DNA of 64,000 bases from Macrosoma leucophasiata (GCA_036365455.1 JAWQUS010000003.1:2438001-2502000); one strand, 5' to 3'. Shown: positions 33,365 through 45,090, numbered from the stretch's first letter. The notes: a model not told the origin generated them from the letters alone. A program made the numbers and translations.

Positions 33365-33522
33365 CCTGTGTCGTGGGTGCCGTTGTACACACACAACATA
33401 TACACCCAGATCAACAAATATCTGTAGGCTATACAAATATTTGTCCCGGTACGGGGCTCGAACCCCTGAGCCTCCATTTAAACGGTCATTACACACCGCT
33501 GGACCTACTGGCTCGTCCAAAT
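33365..33522 (-). repeat. tRNA-derived-like dispersed repeat
   Basis: On the minus strand, aggggttcgagccccgt forms a good T arm with a B box, preceded by a region (gacgagccagtaggtccagc) that only loosely resembles a D arm. The upstream text (tacacacacaacatatacac, acaaatatttgtcccgg) is of a type common in lepidopteran tRNA-related repeats. A functional tRNA is unlikely. Confidence 0.4.
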
Positions 33523-33866
33523 ATTAAATTAAATCTTCTTTATCAACCTACTGCATAGTACCTATATCTTGTATGTGTATAATAAAAGCACGCCTAGGTA
33601 TTAAATAAATGTAATGACATTCTTCGAAATAGTCAATATCTTCGTAAACATTTTCGTGTTTGTTAGTTCCTTTTTTTTGGAGCTTATTAGTATGTTAATT
33701 TGAAGTGCCATGTCTCGGGAAATTGGGGAAGCGACTTTTGGACATCGAACGACTTAGAAACATGTAACCTATTAAAATTACGGAATAATTTATAAATATT
33801 TTGATAGATTTCATGTTAAACTATTAATAACTACTATTAAATTATTAATAATTTGATAGTTAGTTT

Positions 33867-34030
33867 TTTTTATAATGGCAGTGGCAAACAAGCATGCAGT
33901 TCACATTGATGTTAAGTGATGACTGCAGCCTATAGACACCCACATGAAGACCAAGGCCAAAATGCAGATGCGTTACCACCCCTGAGGCCTAAGGTATTAT
34001 GCCTCTGTGCCGGAAATTACAGAGCCGTAA
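33867..34030 (-). repeat. SINE-like family A copy 9, truncated
   Basis: Minus-oriented, from the T-run to tacagagccgta, where it is replaced by another sequence. The distal half is missing. Confidence 0.8.
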
Positions 34031-34084
34031 AAGATTACATGGTTTTGAGTCGTTTGATGTATTAGGGTCATTTTCTTGATTTTT

Positions 34085-34412
34085 CGAAATGTGCTACTTC
34101 AATTCTAAAGGTGCGTTATTATATTATCATCTTTAAGTGTGAGCGGTTTTCGAGAACTCAGTCACGTTCGTGTAGAAAATTCAAAATAAGACTCCTGATT
34201 TCTGAAACGCTGATGAAACTTTAATAAAGTGGTAGAGTCCAAAACAAAAGATCATCAACAAAAAAAGTTATGATGATGTAGGTACCGTGTTACGTTAAGA
34301 TAATGTATGGTCCCATAATATCTATCTCAGGAGAAAGAAAGAAAGAAGAAACAACTTAGGAGTGGCAATGCATCTGCATTTTGACCTCTGCTTTTTGTGT
34401 AGATGTCTATTT
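34085..34412. repeat. Segmental duplication unit I
   Basis: From tgctacttcaattctaaagg to gtagatgtctat; the same sequence returns at 34722-35220. The unit includes a gatcatcaacaaaaaa block and an agaaagaaagaagaaac block, and ends in part of a family A tail. Confidence 0.8.
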
Positions 34413-34708
34413 TTTTTTTATTTTTTTTTTATGTAATTGAAGTGGCAAACAAGCATGCAGTTCACATTGATGTTAAGTGATGACTGCAGCCTATAGACAC
34501 CCACACAAAGACCAAGGTCAAAATGCAGATGCGTTACCACTCCTGAGGCCTAAGGTCTTATGCCTCTGTGCCGGAAATTACAGGGCCGTACATTACCACC
34601 TGACCTGAACACGATAGTGTTGAACACTACCATTTAGCGGCAAGTATATTAGGTAATGCGGTGGTGCCTACGCCCGCGAGCTCCGTCACTGGAGCTCTAC
34701 CATCAGTA
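34413..34708 (-). repeat. SINE-like family A copy 10, full
   Basis: Full minus-oriented copy sitting between the two duplication units. Confidence 0.85.
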
Positions 34709-34721
34709 AAAACACAGTACT

Positions 34722-35220
34722 TCAATTCTAAAGGTGCGTTATTATATTATCATCTTTAAGTGTGAGCGGTTTTCGAGAACTCAGTCACGTTCGTGTAGAA
34801 AATTCAAAATAAGACTCCTGATTAATTGTTTTAAACTTTCACGATTTGTATTCATATTTTTATATTGTAAACGGGACTTAATCGCGGGTCTACTCGTGAC
34901 CACGGCTGTCGCATTACGGCCGAAACGTCGAGTGTCGAGGTAAATACTTCGATTAAAATAGTACGCGATTATGTCCCGTTTACAATATAAAAATAAGACT
35001 CCTGATTTCTGAAACGCTGATGAAACTTTAATAAAGTGGTAGAGTCCAAAACAAAAGATCATCAACAAAAAAGTGATGATGATGTTGGTACCGTGTTACG
35101 TTAAGAAGATAATGTATGGTCCCATAATATCTATCACAGAAGAAAGAAAGAAAGAAGAAACAACTTAGGAGTGGCAATGCATCTGCATTTTGACCTCTGG
35201 TTTTTGTGTAGATGTCTATA
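34722..35220. repeat. Segmental duplication unit II, interrupted
   Basis: Same as 34085-34412 but split by about 184 bp (34824-35007). The interruption is itself a foldback element. Confidence 0.8.
34824..35007. mobile_element. Foldback insertion inside the duplication unit
   Basis: The arms tatattgtaaacgggactta (about 34861) and the inverse, ending cgtttacaatata (about 34976-34988), enclose cggccgaaacgtcgagtgtc. The 18 bases aaaataagactcctgatt stand at 34806-34823 and again at 34990-35007. That is a long direct flank, more like a local duplication than an ordinary target-site duplication. Confidence 0.7.
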
Positions 35221-35329
35221 GGCTGCTGTCATCACTTTACATCCATGTGAGCTGTTCATAATGTAAGGGTAGTGGCATGTTAAATTGCTCCAATAGCTTT
35301 ACCTAAAGTAGGTTATGCATTTAACTAAA

Positions 35330-35595
35330 AACTAGCTGACTCGGCAAACTTCGTATTGCCTCACAATGAAATAATGTGTCAAAAGGTTTGATAGATACAG
35401 ACTATTGGTAAGGAAAAATGAAATTGTGGTTTTTACAATTTCCTATCAATATTCTTCATATTTTCTTACCTTTTAAACCTTTCCTGGACTTTCAAAAATC
35501 ATTCAAAACCAAAATTAGCCAAATCGGTCCAGCCGTTATCGAGTTTTAGCGAGACTAACGAACAGCAATTGATTTTTATATATATAGATATAGAT
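35330..35595 (+). repeat. Dispersed repeat family D, copy 2
   Basis: Starts ctagctgactcggcaaactt and includes aaatcggtccagccgttatc and a tttttatatatata end. Same module as 13091-13285. Confidence 0.7.
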
Positions 35596-35984
35596 TATGC
35601 GCGATATGTATAGTGCCAACTTTTTTACAATGCAATCTTTAGCTACTGTATCCGCTTAATGTCTATGTTGATAGCAAGCTCGATAGCTACTAAACATGTT
35701 CGGTATTCATCAGACTTTCAAAAATTGAGTTAGATTTTGACTGTCGAAAATCGCTAGAAAATTTAAAATAATATTGTTAATTAGGTAAGTTTTGTTTTAC
35801 GTCCATTTTGTAGACCGCTTGAGTATATTTACTCTATGGTTCCCAGTCGTAATGGTAGAATTGAGGACATGAGATAAATCAGCCTATAAAAAAATCACTT
35901 ATTATGTTTTGATAATAACAGACTTCAAATTTGGATAGTTGTAACTAATGGCATGATTGCAACAAGTACGTACAGTACCCACCA

Positions 35985-36185
35985 GCACTTTGACCGTAGA
36001 AAAGAGACAATCGGCTAGTTTCGAATCCGTAAAGCGTTATCTCTGTTGCACACTGCATAGGTAAGCACTGAGAGTGCGACACTGGTGATGAAAATTTGAT
36101 CAAAATGGTTGACAAACGTATTAAATAGGTAGTGTGGGAATGAGATAACGTTCCACAGAGCCGAAAATTGCAATATTACTCGTTG
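35985..36185. mobile_element. MITE family F copy 2, decayed
   Basis: Keeps aaagcgttatctctgttgca and the mirrored gataacgttccacagagccg, but the terminal cacatcgag words are lost. Confidence 0.6.
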
Positions 36186-36227
36186 GTGACTGTAATAATC
36201 AAATGTATACTATAGATAATAGACGCG

Positions 36228-36595
36228 TTTTACCTGAAAATAAAACGCATATTAAAATACTTACTTCACTGGAAGCTTTATATTGAGAGAGCATATCCGT
36301 TTCCGTCATTTTTACCAGATTTTAGTACTTACGTTGACTCCATTTCCTGCGTTCAGTGGTGCCACCTGGCGTTCGCGAGCCATTTTAGTTTACATAAAAG
36401 TGGCGAGTGAATCTTAGTTCATTGGCTCGATTTCACCAGACAGAAATAAAGTGAAAGCTTCCAGTGAGGTAAGTATTTTAACGCTAGACGCTAGACGCGT
36501 TTTACCTGAAAATAAAACGCATATTAAAGTACTTGACCGTCACTGGAAGCTTTCTATTGAGAGCCTGTTTGTTATCGTCTGGTGTCGCCACTTGT
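36228..36595. repeat. Inverted-repeat element family G, copy 1, with extra half
   Basis: The left arm tacttacttcactggaagct (about 36261) is mirrored by agcttccagtgaggtaagta (36456-36475). The left arm then recurs directly at 36485-36560 (agacgcgttttacctgaaaa). The middle (gcgttcagtggtgccacctg, gcgagccattttagtttaca) returns in reverse at 40725-40905. Confidence 0.7.
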
Positions 36596-37149
36596 ATCTT
36601 AAGATTTGCAATAATATGATAATCATATAGATTTATTCATCGCCAATGTGAAAGGACCTTAATTATGTATCTTTGTAAAAAACTCAACACAATAGAATTT
36701 CTTAACGTTCAGGTAATCGTATTAATTGATTGCTAGAATTTCCTTTAGAGGATGATTATCCAGCCAACTTTTAGAGGCTACAGCTGATCGTGTACTTACT
36801 GAAGTGGCTGTAATATGGTTTTAATCTAGTTAAATGAGTTTGCAACATTCCGCCTTTCATTTAATAATAAAATAGTTATTTTAATCCAGAATACAGAATC
36901 GCGATAACGGTTACTGGAATTTAAAAGTAACTTCCATTCCGATTGTCTATAATTACTGCATTCAGTCCGAGCCGAAATTATATTATCATCAGATTCTTTA
37001 CAATGATTAGGGTCAATTTGGAGTAAAGTCAAATCAAGGCTTGGTCAAGTTGTGACACACATAATTGATTACCACATGAGCTGTTGCCGAGGCGAACAAG
37101 TCTATTACAGGGGTTCCCCATTTTGTAAACACCACTTGGATACAGGATA
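36596..37149. other. POPDC intron, nothing recognised
   Basis: No element or exon recognised before the DIRS remnant. Confidence 0.5.
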
Positions 37150-39160
37150 GTTTTAAGTGCCATTCGGGAGGTTAGCGATAACGTGACAAATGATCGACGT
37201 GATTTTTGTACTTGCCTGGAATGCTGAATATATTTGATGCTGATCTAGAAGGCTCAGGATTTGATAAGTTATTACTAGCAAACGAAGAGATCTCGCAACT
37301 CCTTCCTGCTTTTGCAAGGAAGCGACAGTTGTCCGGTACAGAGCTGTTTTGGAATAGATGAATCTGGCTCTGAAGGGCATGTAATATTGCTAACATCTCT
37401 TTTTGATTGCAATGTAGTGCACGCTCTCTTTGGAACCCGGTTCCTGAGAGTGCTAGATTGTTCCCGGTGCTCCCCAGACCTGGTACGATGTGTCTGTTGT
37501 TAGAAAGTGTATTGGCGGTGGGAAATGTCGCAGAGTTGATGCCTGACGATTCTGAATCCACCATTCCAGTTCGTTGCAAAAGTTTTCTGGTAATGGGTAT
37601 ACTTTGGCGACTTAGCAAATAAATGACTATGACTTGTCTGATATTGCGTTCAAGAACATTAACAATTGCCGATGATTGAGTCGACCTCGAGCGACGACAA
37701 AAATGGTAAAGTGTGTTGAACTTTGCCAGTTTAGGCCTATAATTTTTTGTAATTGTATTTGGGTTACTTTTCTCTGCTTTCTTTAAGTCTCGACTTAAAT
37801 ATTTGATAATTGTCCTAAGGTCTTCACAGTATTCCTAGATAATTTATGTCCTTTTGGGGGCTGAAAACAGACTTGTTGAAATTTATTCGCCACCCTATCT
37901 TTTAAAGGTGTTTACTGTGAGACTGACATGTTCGCACAGTAGGTACAACCGCATTCTGATGTAATATCAGGAAATCGTTCAAATAGACAATTATTATTTA
38001 ATTCCTTATATTATCTTACTCGTAATATTTGTACGACCCAATATGTCAGCAGCAAAAAAGTTTTGTGTGCTGTGCTTAGTCTGAACAAGTCATTTCTAAT
38101 AACTCTTGTTTGTATATCAGACGAAGGAAGCGCCTGTGTGAGTCAGTTATTTTCAGATGAAAATATGCTTGAGATGTTGCAGAAAGTCCGGAATGCAACA
38201 TATATAACTGTTTACTGATTTGATTTTGGTACCAAAAAAGGAGAAATTAAACTTGGCACGGGCTTGGCAACTTCTGTGATTTCATTTTGTTTATAATAGC
38301 CGTCATTTCTTCTAAAACCGGCGCTTGGACCTTAAAATTTCTGATTACATCGGGGACAACAAGAGATTGCGGAATAGTATCCTGTACCCCTGAATTAATT
38401 TCAGTAAAATTTTCTGTGCCTCCATTTCCTCCCATCGAGACTGGTAATATGCAAGAGTCATTGTTGTCGCTTTTGACTTCTCTTATGACCTTTTGGAGCG
38501 TTAGAGCGTCCCAGGCTATTTTTACGTTCAGGCCGCGAGCCACGGTTGTGAAATGTCCCTCTACCCACGGCACTATAGTGACCTTATTGACAGTGTGAGG
38601 GTTGACCTTGACTTTCATATGAAAAGTAGGAATTCTGGTATCCACCCCGCGAGGGTGGGTGTATTATAACAGCTATGCGTGTGCATTGGTAGGCCTGTTT
38701 CATATAAGGTACGTTGTGTCCCACGTGATGGAATCACTGGTTTATTTATGCCATGCCCCCGCGAGAGGTGGCGATCAGATTGATTCTGATTTGCTTTCGA
38801 TATCCACCCCACGAGGGTGTGTTATAACAGGTATGCGTGTGCATTGGTAGACCTGTTTCATATAAGGTACGTTGTGTTCCACGCGACGGAATCACTGGTT
38901 TATTTATGCCATGCCTCCGCGAGAGGCGGCGATCAAATTGATTCGGATTTGCTTTTGCTTGGACAGAACTTTCTGTTTTTAACGGCCACAAAGCTTTGCG
39001 AACACCGGCAGCTTTTTCTAAAGCTGCTGTGAAAGGAACGTAACAACGTAAGTTGACGCTCTGGAGGTATTCTGTTCAAAGCTGATTTTACCATAGGATC
39101 TCTAACTTGGCTTGTAATACTCTCTCGGCGCATTTCTACTCTCGGCCTGGTGATCACAAG
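37150..39160 (-). mobile_element. DIRS-like retrotransposon remnant
   Basis: On the minus strand, from high to low coordinates: an ORF1-like region (39157-38250), an RT piece (about 38160-38090) reading [19 protein letters not shown], and an RNase H region (37618-37172). The RNase H part has NNLALSGTG, ALHCNQKEMLAILHALQSQI and IPGKY..VDHLSR. In a neighbouring frame it has SLRLLVITYQILSLLDQHQI, showing a frameshift. SHRKFLRF-type RT followed by CNQKEM...IPGKYN..ADHLSR RNase H is characteristic of DIRS elements, which integrate with a tyrosine recombinase. No recombinase or split repeats were recognised. It is clearly dead. Confidence 0.72.
38639..38960. repeat. Tandem duplication, about 162 bp, inside the DIRS remnant
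   Basis: tatccaccccgcgagggtg at 38639 recurs as tatccaccccacgagggtg at about 38800. Both units run through gtgtgcattggtag, ttcatataaggtacgttgtg and gaatcactggtttatttatg to a gattgattc.gatttgctt end. The two units differ at roughly a dozen positions, so the duplication is not brand new. Confidence 0.88.
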
Positions 39161-39918
39161 CTAGTTGCAATAAGTCTGAAGTCTGAAGCTCTTTTACCTT
39201 CAGACACAAATGGTCATAATTTTACTCGGTATTGCTAGCCCAAGAGAGGATATTACGAATATTATCTTGTAATGGCTCTCTTTGTTTAAGTATGCAAAAG
39301 GTTAAGGTAGCATACGCCTTTTCAGCGTGTAATAAATGGCGTAAGGTATCATAATTATTTACCTTATCGTTTGTTTCCAAGCTTATGAAACCTGGAGCAC
39401 AATAATAATTATAATATACAGTTAGATGTGTCAGCGCATCTTACTTCTGACCACCGTGTTCTGCCCCAGCACTGTACGTCAGTTAGTATTTTAAATAGCT
39501 ATCAGAAGTTTTCAGAATTGATGGTTCTTTTAACTTGGTTTCGATTGTAAATTAAATCCCGTGAACTGTGATGCTCATCTTCACCATGATCATTAGTTAT
39601 GTTTTAATTCTCCACTGACAAAATTTTCAAAATTCGTAAATTTATTTAGTCACTTGAAAATTTACATTTTCTTGTGATAGGTCAAATTACAATTACAACT
39701 GAAAGAAAAAGAAAATCGACACATTGCAATCATAATTGCAGGATGTATCGTTATTATTTGTAATAATGAATCTGCGGAGCTCACCCACTTCCTAAGAAAG
39801 TTTATCCATCATCCGGCTGGGACGTCGGCCACGTTTATTTTTCTTATTTTGGTAGCGGCGGCAGCGCTTTGCAGACGACGAGCTTGCAGAGCTACTGCTG
39901 CTACTCGTACTGCTACTT
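39161..39918. other. No gene; LINE 3'-UTR-like piece at about 39610-39850
   Basis: The words tttagtcacttg, tcttgtgataggtcaaatta and acccacttcctaa resemble the 3' region of the Jockey-like LINE at 10764-11186. A GC-richer stretch with gctactgctgctactcgtac near 39890 precedes a T-run. Confidence 0.45.
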
Positions 39919-40215
39919 TTTTTTTTTTTTTTTTTTTTTATGTAATGGAAGTGGTAACAAGCATGCAGTTCACATTGATGTTAAGTGATGACTGCAGCCT
40001 ATAGACACCCACACAAAGACCAAGGTCAAAATGCAGATGCGTTACCACTCCTGAGGCCTAAGGTCTTATGCCTCTGTGCTGGAAATTACAGGGCCGTACA
40101 TTACCACCTGACCGGAACACGATAGTGTTGAACACTACCATTTAGCGGCAAGTATATTAGGTAATGCGGTGGTGCCTACGCCCGCGAGCTCCGTCACTGG
40201 AGCTCTACCACCAGT
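39919..40215 (-). repeat. SINE-like family A copy 11, full
   Basis: Minus-oriented full copy with a 20-base T-run tail, near identical in pattern to copies at 21932 and 34413. Confidence 0.85.
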
Positions 40216-40724
40216 GAAAAATATATATATACTGTTAGATTTATTCCGCTTTCTTTTGGATACTCCGCTCGGGCCAGCCACAGCCAGCGGCTCTGATTTT
40301 GTGTTATTCATTGTTATAAAAATTTCCTGCAAAAAACGCATATTAATATCTGCACAATATAGCAAAGCAGCCCGTTTTAAGACTGACATTACACGGTACT
40401 AAATACATTATAACTGGTACATTTTTTACGAATCCGAACGGAAAAACTGTTTAATGTAATTAAAATCGTTTCTCTTCAGTTATTAGGTCAAATGTGAAAT
40501 ATTAATTGTAAGGAGGGTACTTACAGTTTTCCACAACATTGCCTAAATGATTAAAAATAGTATAAAAATACTTAGACACTTGTTCGAATTCTATAACTTT
40601 TTCACATTTTGAACACTGTATAGGTATACACTATATAATTTATAAAAGCAACAGTGTCGTGAGGACAAGGTTGCTGCGTTGTTGCTTGGACGGAAAACGA
40701 AACGCCAATGAATTAAGATTCACT

Positions 40725-40905
40725 CGCCACTTCTACGTAAACTAAAATGGCTCGCGAACGCCAGGTGGCGCCACTGAACGCAGGAAATGGAGTCAACATA
40801 AGTACTAAAATCTGGTCAAAATGACGGAAACTGATATGCTCTATATAAAGCTATATATATATGCTATATCTCAATATAAAGTTTCCAGTGACGGTCAAGT
40901 ACTTT
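40725..40905. repeat. Inverted-repeat element family G, copy 2 (reverse)
   Basis: gattcactcgccacttctac, ctcgcgaacgccaggtggcg and gtttccagtgacggtcaagt are the reverse complement of 36228-36590, with one arm missing. Confidence 0.7.
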
Positions 40906-41274
40906 AATAACTTCAGATTGGCTATTATAAATCAATATGAAGAGGGTTTCGAATAATTAAGTGACGCTGATTATCATATCCGCAATTAAAAACATGACAC
41001 TGGGGACGATGGAAGTAAAGCATTGTGCTGAGGTTACACTCTCAATTTTGTGTTACACTTATTGTATGACAACTAATACACATCGTTAGAGTATCTCTAA
41101 TTATTTGTAACACAATAATGAAGAACGTGAAATCAGCTTTAGCGCTCTTTCATTTGAGATTTTATTAAGACTTCTTTTACTGTGTCGTTTAAAATCAAGC
41201 CAAAAAAAATCGAAAGCCCTTAATATTAAAATAAAATGTATGTTTTCAACTGTATAAATCTAAATGACATATTA

Positions 41275-42417
41275 GGTTGGGGAAAAAGTTTCTTCGCATT
41301 TTTTAAGATAATTCAAAACATTTTTTAATATAGTTTATTTAAATTTATCTAAAGTATGTGTGTACCATTTTGTTCGATAACCTTTTGCCATCTTGTAGGT
41401 AGGGACATGATCTCATTGCTATAAAAATTTTGGGACTTCTCATCAAAATACCGCGACAAGTGGATTTGGCAGTCCTCTCGTGATGTTAACCTAACATTGC
41501 ATAAAGAGGTCTAGCGTTATCATGATGAAACACCACACCCCTTCTGTTGATCAATTCCGGCCGCTTTCTCTCAACTTCTTGCTTTAATCTCATCAGTTGT
41601 TCGCAGTAGAGTTCAGAATCGATAGTCCTGCCTGGTGGTAATAGCTCATAATGAATAATGCCCTTCCAATCCCACCACACACACAACATCACCTTATTGC
41701 GAGTTAACCCGGGTTTCGCCACAGTCTGTGAAGCCTGACCGGCCTTTGACCACGACCTTTTTCGCACGTTCTTGTCGTACGTGATCCACATTTCATCACC
41801 AGTTATCAGCTTCTTCAAAAATGATTCGGTTTCATTACGTCGTAATAAAGAATCACAAATGAGTACACGGTTCATTAGGTTTCTTTCAGTGAGCTCGTGA
41901 GGTACCCATATATCGAACTTTTTTTTGTACCCAGCTTTTTTCAAATGCGCCAAAACTGTTTTGTGATCAATTCTCAGTTCTTCAGCTACGTCGTAACTAC
42001 TGATATGTCGATCTTGCTCCACTTTTTCAAAAATGGCATCCATTTTATCCGTAATAGGGCGACCAGAGTGAGGTGCATCTTTGACATCAAAATTTCCGGA
42101 TTGAAAACGCTTAAACCAAATTTGTGCTACTCTCACAGACACTGCACTAGGTCCATAAACATCGCAAATTTTTTTCGCAGCTTGTTTTTTTGTAGTAAAA
42201 TTTTAAAATGTATCGAATTTCTTCATTAGATTCACTCATCTTGACAGTGCCAAAAACAAATGAAAATCACACATTTGCCTAATTTGAATTTGGAATTATG
42301 TTCTTTAAAATTTTAACTTTCAATGATACCAAAACCAGCCAGATACAAATACTACAGCCAAAGAGATTTTACACAAGTTCATTCATACTATAATGCGAAA
42401 AGACTTTTTCCCCAACC
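41275..42417 (-). mobile_element. mariner element, internally deleted copy 2
   Basis: Same TIRs as copy 1, flanked by TA (41273-41274, 42418-42419), in reverse orientation. It is 1143 bp long. It keeps the DNA-binding and first catalytic regions that copy 1 lost, but has a deletion of roughly 120 bp near 41510 that removes the third aspartate. Confidence 0.95.
41486..42230 (-). pseudogene. mariner transposase remnant, N-terminal and linker part
   Basis: The frame 42142-41486 (218 codons) encodes VRVAQIWFKRFQSGNF and DAPHSGRPITDKMD (helix-turn-helix region), then WVPHELTERN, the WVPHEL linker motif of mariner transposases, then ITGDEMWITYD (first Asp) and VVFHHDNARP (second Asp). The frame then jumps to LYAMLG and stops, so YSPDLAPSD is gone. 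The first ~30 codons lie in a different frame (42230-42142), a second break. The protein would be inactive. Confidence 0.92.
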
Positions 42418-42675
42418 TATTATATAATTCATTTAGAATTAGAAATAACAAGATAGGTACTAAATACTAACTACATACACTATATGTACCGCCTAATATT
42501 TGTTACTTCTTTTTCAAAGGATACATAAATGAAATCTTTGATTTTGTTGTTATATTAATTGTTACAAGCAATATTGAAAATTTTCTTTATTTATTTTTTT
42601 TAAACGAAACCACATCCCACGTGAAAGAGCGCTTATTCGTTGGCTTGCATCGTTGTAACTTGTGCGTGCGTGCAG

Positions 42676-42722
42676 GCGAACACGCGCCGCTGCTTCGCGC
42701 CGCGCCCGCGAACAGCTGCTGA
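42676..42722 (+). CDS. POPDC: POPDC-like gene, candidate terminal exon 1 (short tail)
   Basis: After acceptor gcgtgcag|gcg this exon continues phase 1 from 31526 (LQ|G) and encodes GEHAPLLRAAPANSC before TGA at 42720-42722. Support: in-frame join, GC-rich codons against an AT-rich background, and an AATAAA signal at 42863-42868, 141 bases after the stop. Weak points: the pyrimidine tract before the acceptor is poor, and the encoded tail matches nothing I know. It would be an alternative to the exon at 48555. Confidence 0.5.
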
Positions 42723-42862
42723 GGCCGACCGACTACCCGTTCCTGTCCCTCACACTCACCCGCCCTATAACTGTCAGTATTTATCCCTCTCCCGCTTGCA
42801 AATATTTATCCTCTCATAACCTCGTCCATAACGCGTCTGTTACATTTATCCATTTCCCATTT

Positions 42863-42868
42863 AATAAA
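42863..42868 (+). promoter_or_regulatory. Polyadenylation signal for POPDC terminal exon 1
   Basis: Canonical AATAAA 141 bases after the candidate stop codon at 42722. Such hexamers are frequent in AT-rich DNA, so support is modest. Confidence 0.35.
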
Positions 42869-44740
42869 AGTTACACGAATCTCATATTGATTTGACTATC
42901 ATCCCATTTCCTTTCGAAACATATAAACTTTACTTATATATTTATTTCTATTCATCATTATTATCCCTATTTCACAGCCGTTTACGTGTTGTTCTTAATA
43001 ATTTTCTAATTCTATCCGGGCCTTTAAGATGTTTAATGTATTTGTGTACTTATCTATGCCAAGACATATCTAATAATATTATAATGTAAGTTCTCAGTTT
43101 ATCAACTTATTTCGACAAAATGAACAACGTTTTGATTTGTTAATATTTTAAGAAAATAATCAAATAAGTACCTACCTTAACATTTTTTTAATATGTTACC
43201 TACCTACCTTTAAAAAGTTCTAAAGGTTTAAACATTTCTAAATGTTGTTCGATTTGACGATTTAATTTATTTTGCCATTTTTCCTCTAAAATGATCTATT
43301 ATGCTTTTATGCTTTTTATAACCACCTTAAAGCTACACTCTATTAGGTAACTCCTTCTGATGATATTATGGACTTACACCAATAACCACAAAAGAAACCC
43401 GGTACTGTATTATGTGCTATAAATAAATATTATAATTATTAATTTGTAGATTGAGTGCAGACAATATTTATTCTTTTGTTTAGTCGCTTCGTTATCCTTC
43501 ATTCATAATCCGTTTATTGTTACTCGAGCTTATTTACGCTTTCTTTCAGTATTAATATTTTTATGTTTCCGTACTTGCAAGTTAGTCAAATTCGTCTAAA
43601 GTGATAATAATTATATAGAAAATTGCAAATTTTCCTTATCATCCCTTCGAATGGCCGTGAACCCTTATAACGTAAAATCCTTCGAGCAGTAGATATTATT
43701 CTTAGATAGATACTATTCTGCCTAACCACTATTCGCACAGACTTAATTATAACTTTACTAATCCTTATCTAGCACGATCATTATATTTGAAGCAGAATTT
43801 CTTTCAAAACCGCTTGTTTTTAGATATTTGTAATCATATTTATCTCATAATTAATTTCCCTTAGCTATTCTGAACTCCTCTCAACACCTCTCTTCTAAAC
43901 ACAAGTATGATTCTAATTCCGTCTTGATAACAATATTATAAAAAAACACGCATAAGTAGATACTTATTCGTATAAAGTATCATATAAATATGTGACTTTA
44001 TAATTACTTACTCAGAACTTAGTTCACATTGATTTTAAGCAATAATTTGTGATCGACTTTCTATATTTAGTAAATCATATTAAGTTGTAAACATCTCTTA
44101 CTTTTACTCATACATTCGTAAAAGTAGGTATAGGAACGTTTAAATTACATTTAAAACTTAAACCATCAACATAGGCCTTAACACACTCGCGTTATACCAG
44201 CGTTTTCACAGCGGAATCTATGTACGCGCAGAGGACTACCGCGGGTTCAGTGCCGGATAAAGCCGGTGCGGGGCCCGTAGCAAATGTGACCATGGGGCCC
44301 TAGAGTTACATTGCCTACTGAAATTTAGGATGTAAATAAAACAACATTTACGAAAAGGAATCGAAAACAAATTTAGGGGATTCCCCCTGTAAGTATTGTG
44401 GTATTGCCAACTTGCAACATAATAATATAGGTACCTATATAATTAGTGGTCAACGCTCCCTTTGAGAATAGCTAAGGTGTATTACATATTTGTGTTTGTT
44501 TTTAGGCACAGGCACAGGGGCCCCCAATGGCGCGGGGCCCGTAGCATTTGCTACTCCTGCTATATGGCTACGCGGGTTGCTTCCCTAGTGAAGACCTCGC
44601 AGACGTGGAGTGTATTTTTGTGTTATGAAGTGGTTAATAAGCATAAAATTCGTATTAAATAGTACGTGAATACTGTAGTCTATAAACACTCAGAGAATCA
44701 GAGATTTTAATATTTAGTCTAAGTTGTTATGATTCTGTGC
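42869..44740. other. No gene recognised
   Basis: AT-rich DNA, in the POPDC intron if the 48555 exon is used. About 44230-44560 is GC-richer and has ggggcccgtagca twice (about 44271 and 44535), a pattern of a decayed repeat. Nothing else is assigned. Confidence 0.45.
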
Positions 44741-44754
44741 CTAAAATAACAGGG

Positions 44755-45090
44755 TCGTACATTGCCCTCTGACCGGGACACGATAGTGCTGAAAACTACC
44801 ATTTAGCGGCAAGTAGACTAGGTACAACGCGGTGGTGCCTAATGTGGTGGTGTTAATGGTGCCTAATGGAAGTGGTAAACAAGCGTGCAGTTCACATTGA
44901 TGTTAAGTGATGACTGCAGCCTATAGACACCCACACAAAGACAAAGGTCAAAATGCGGATGCGTTACCAATCCTGAGGCCTAAGGTGTTATGCCTCTGTG
45001 CCGGAAATTACAGGGCCGTACATTACTACCTGACCGGAACACGATAGTGCTGAACACTACCATTTAGCGGCAAGTATATTAGGTAATGCG
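44755..45090 (-). repeat. SINE-like family A copies 12 and 13, adjacent
   Basis: A partial copy (44755-44845, ggtcgtacattgccctctga to gcggtggtgc) is followed directly by a second (44868-45090), which stops at taggtaatgcg. Both are minus-oriented. Confidence 0.8.

Noticed and set aside
33430..33510. Functional tRNA gene on the minus strand
   Set aside because: The T arm is good, but the D arm and anticodon arm do not fold normally. It is better read as a tRNA-related dispersed repeat.
36460..36480. gag|gtaagta donor-like site
   Set aside because: It lies in the arm of a dispersed inverted repeat, and its mirror occurs at 36261; no reading frame leads into it.
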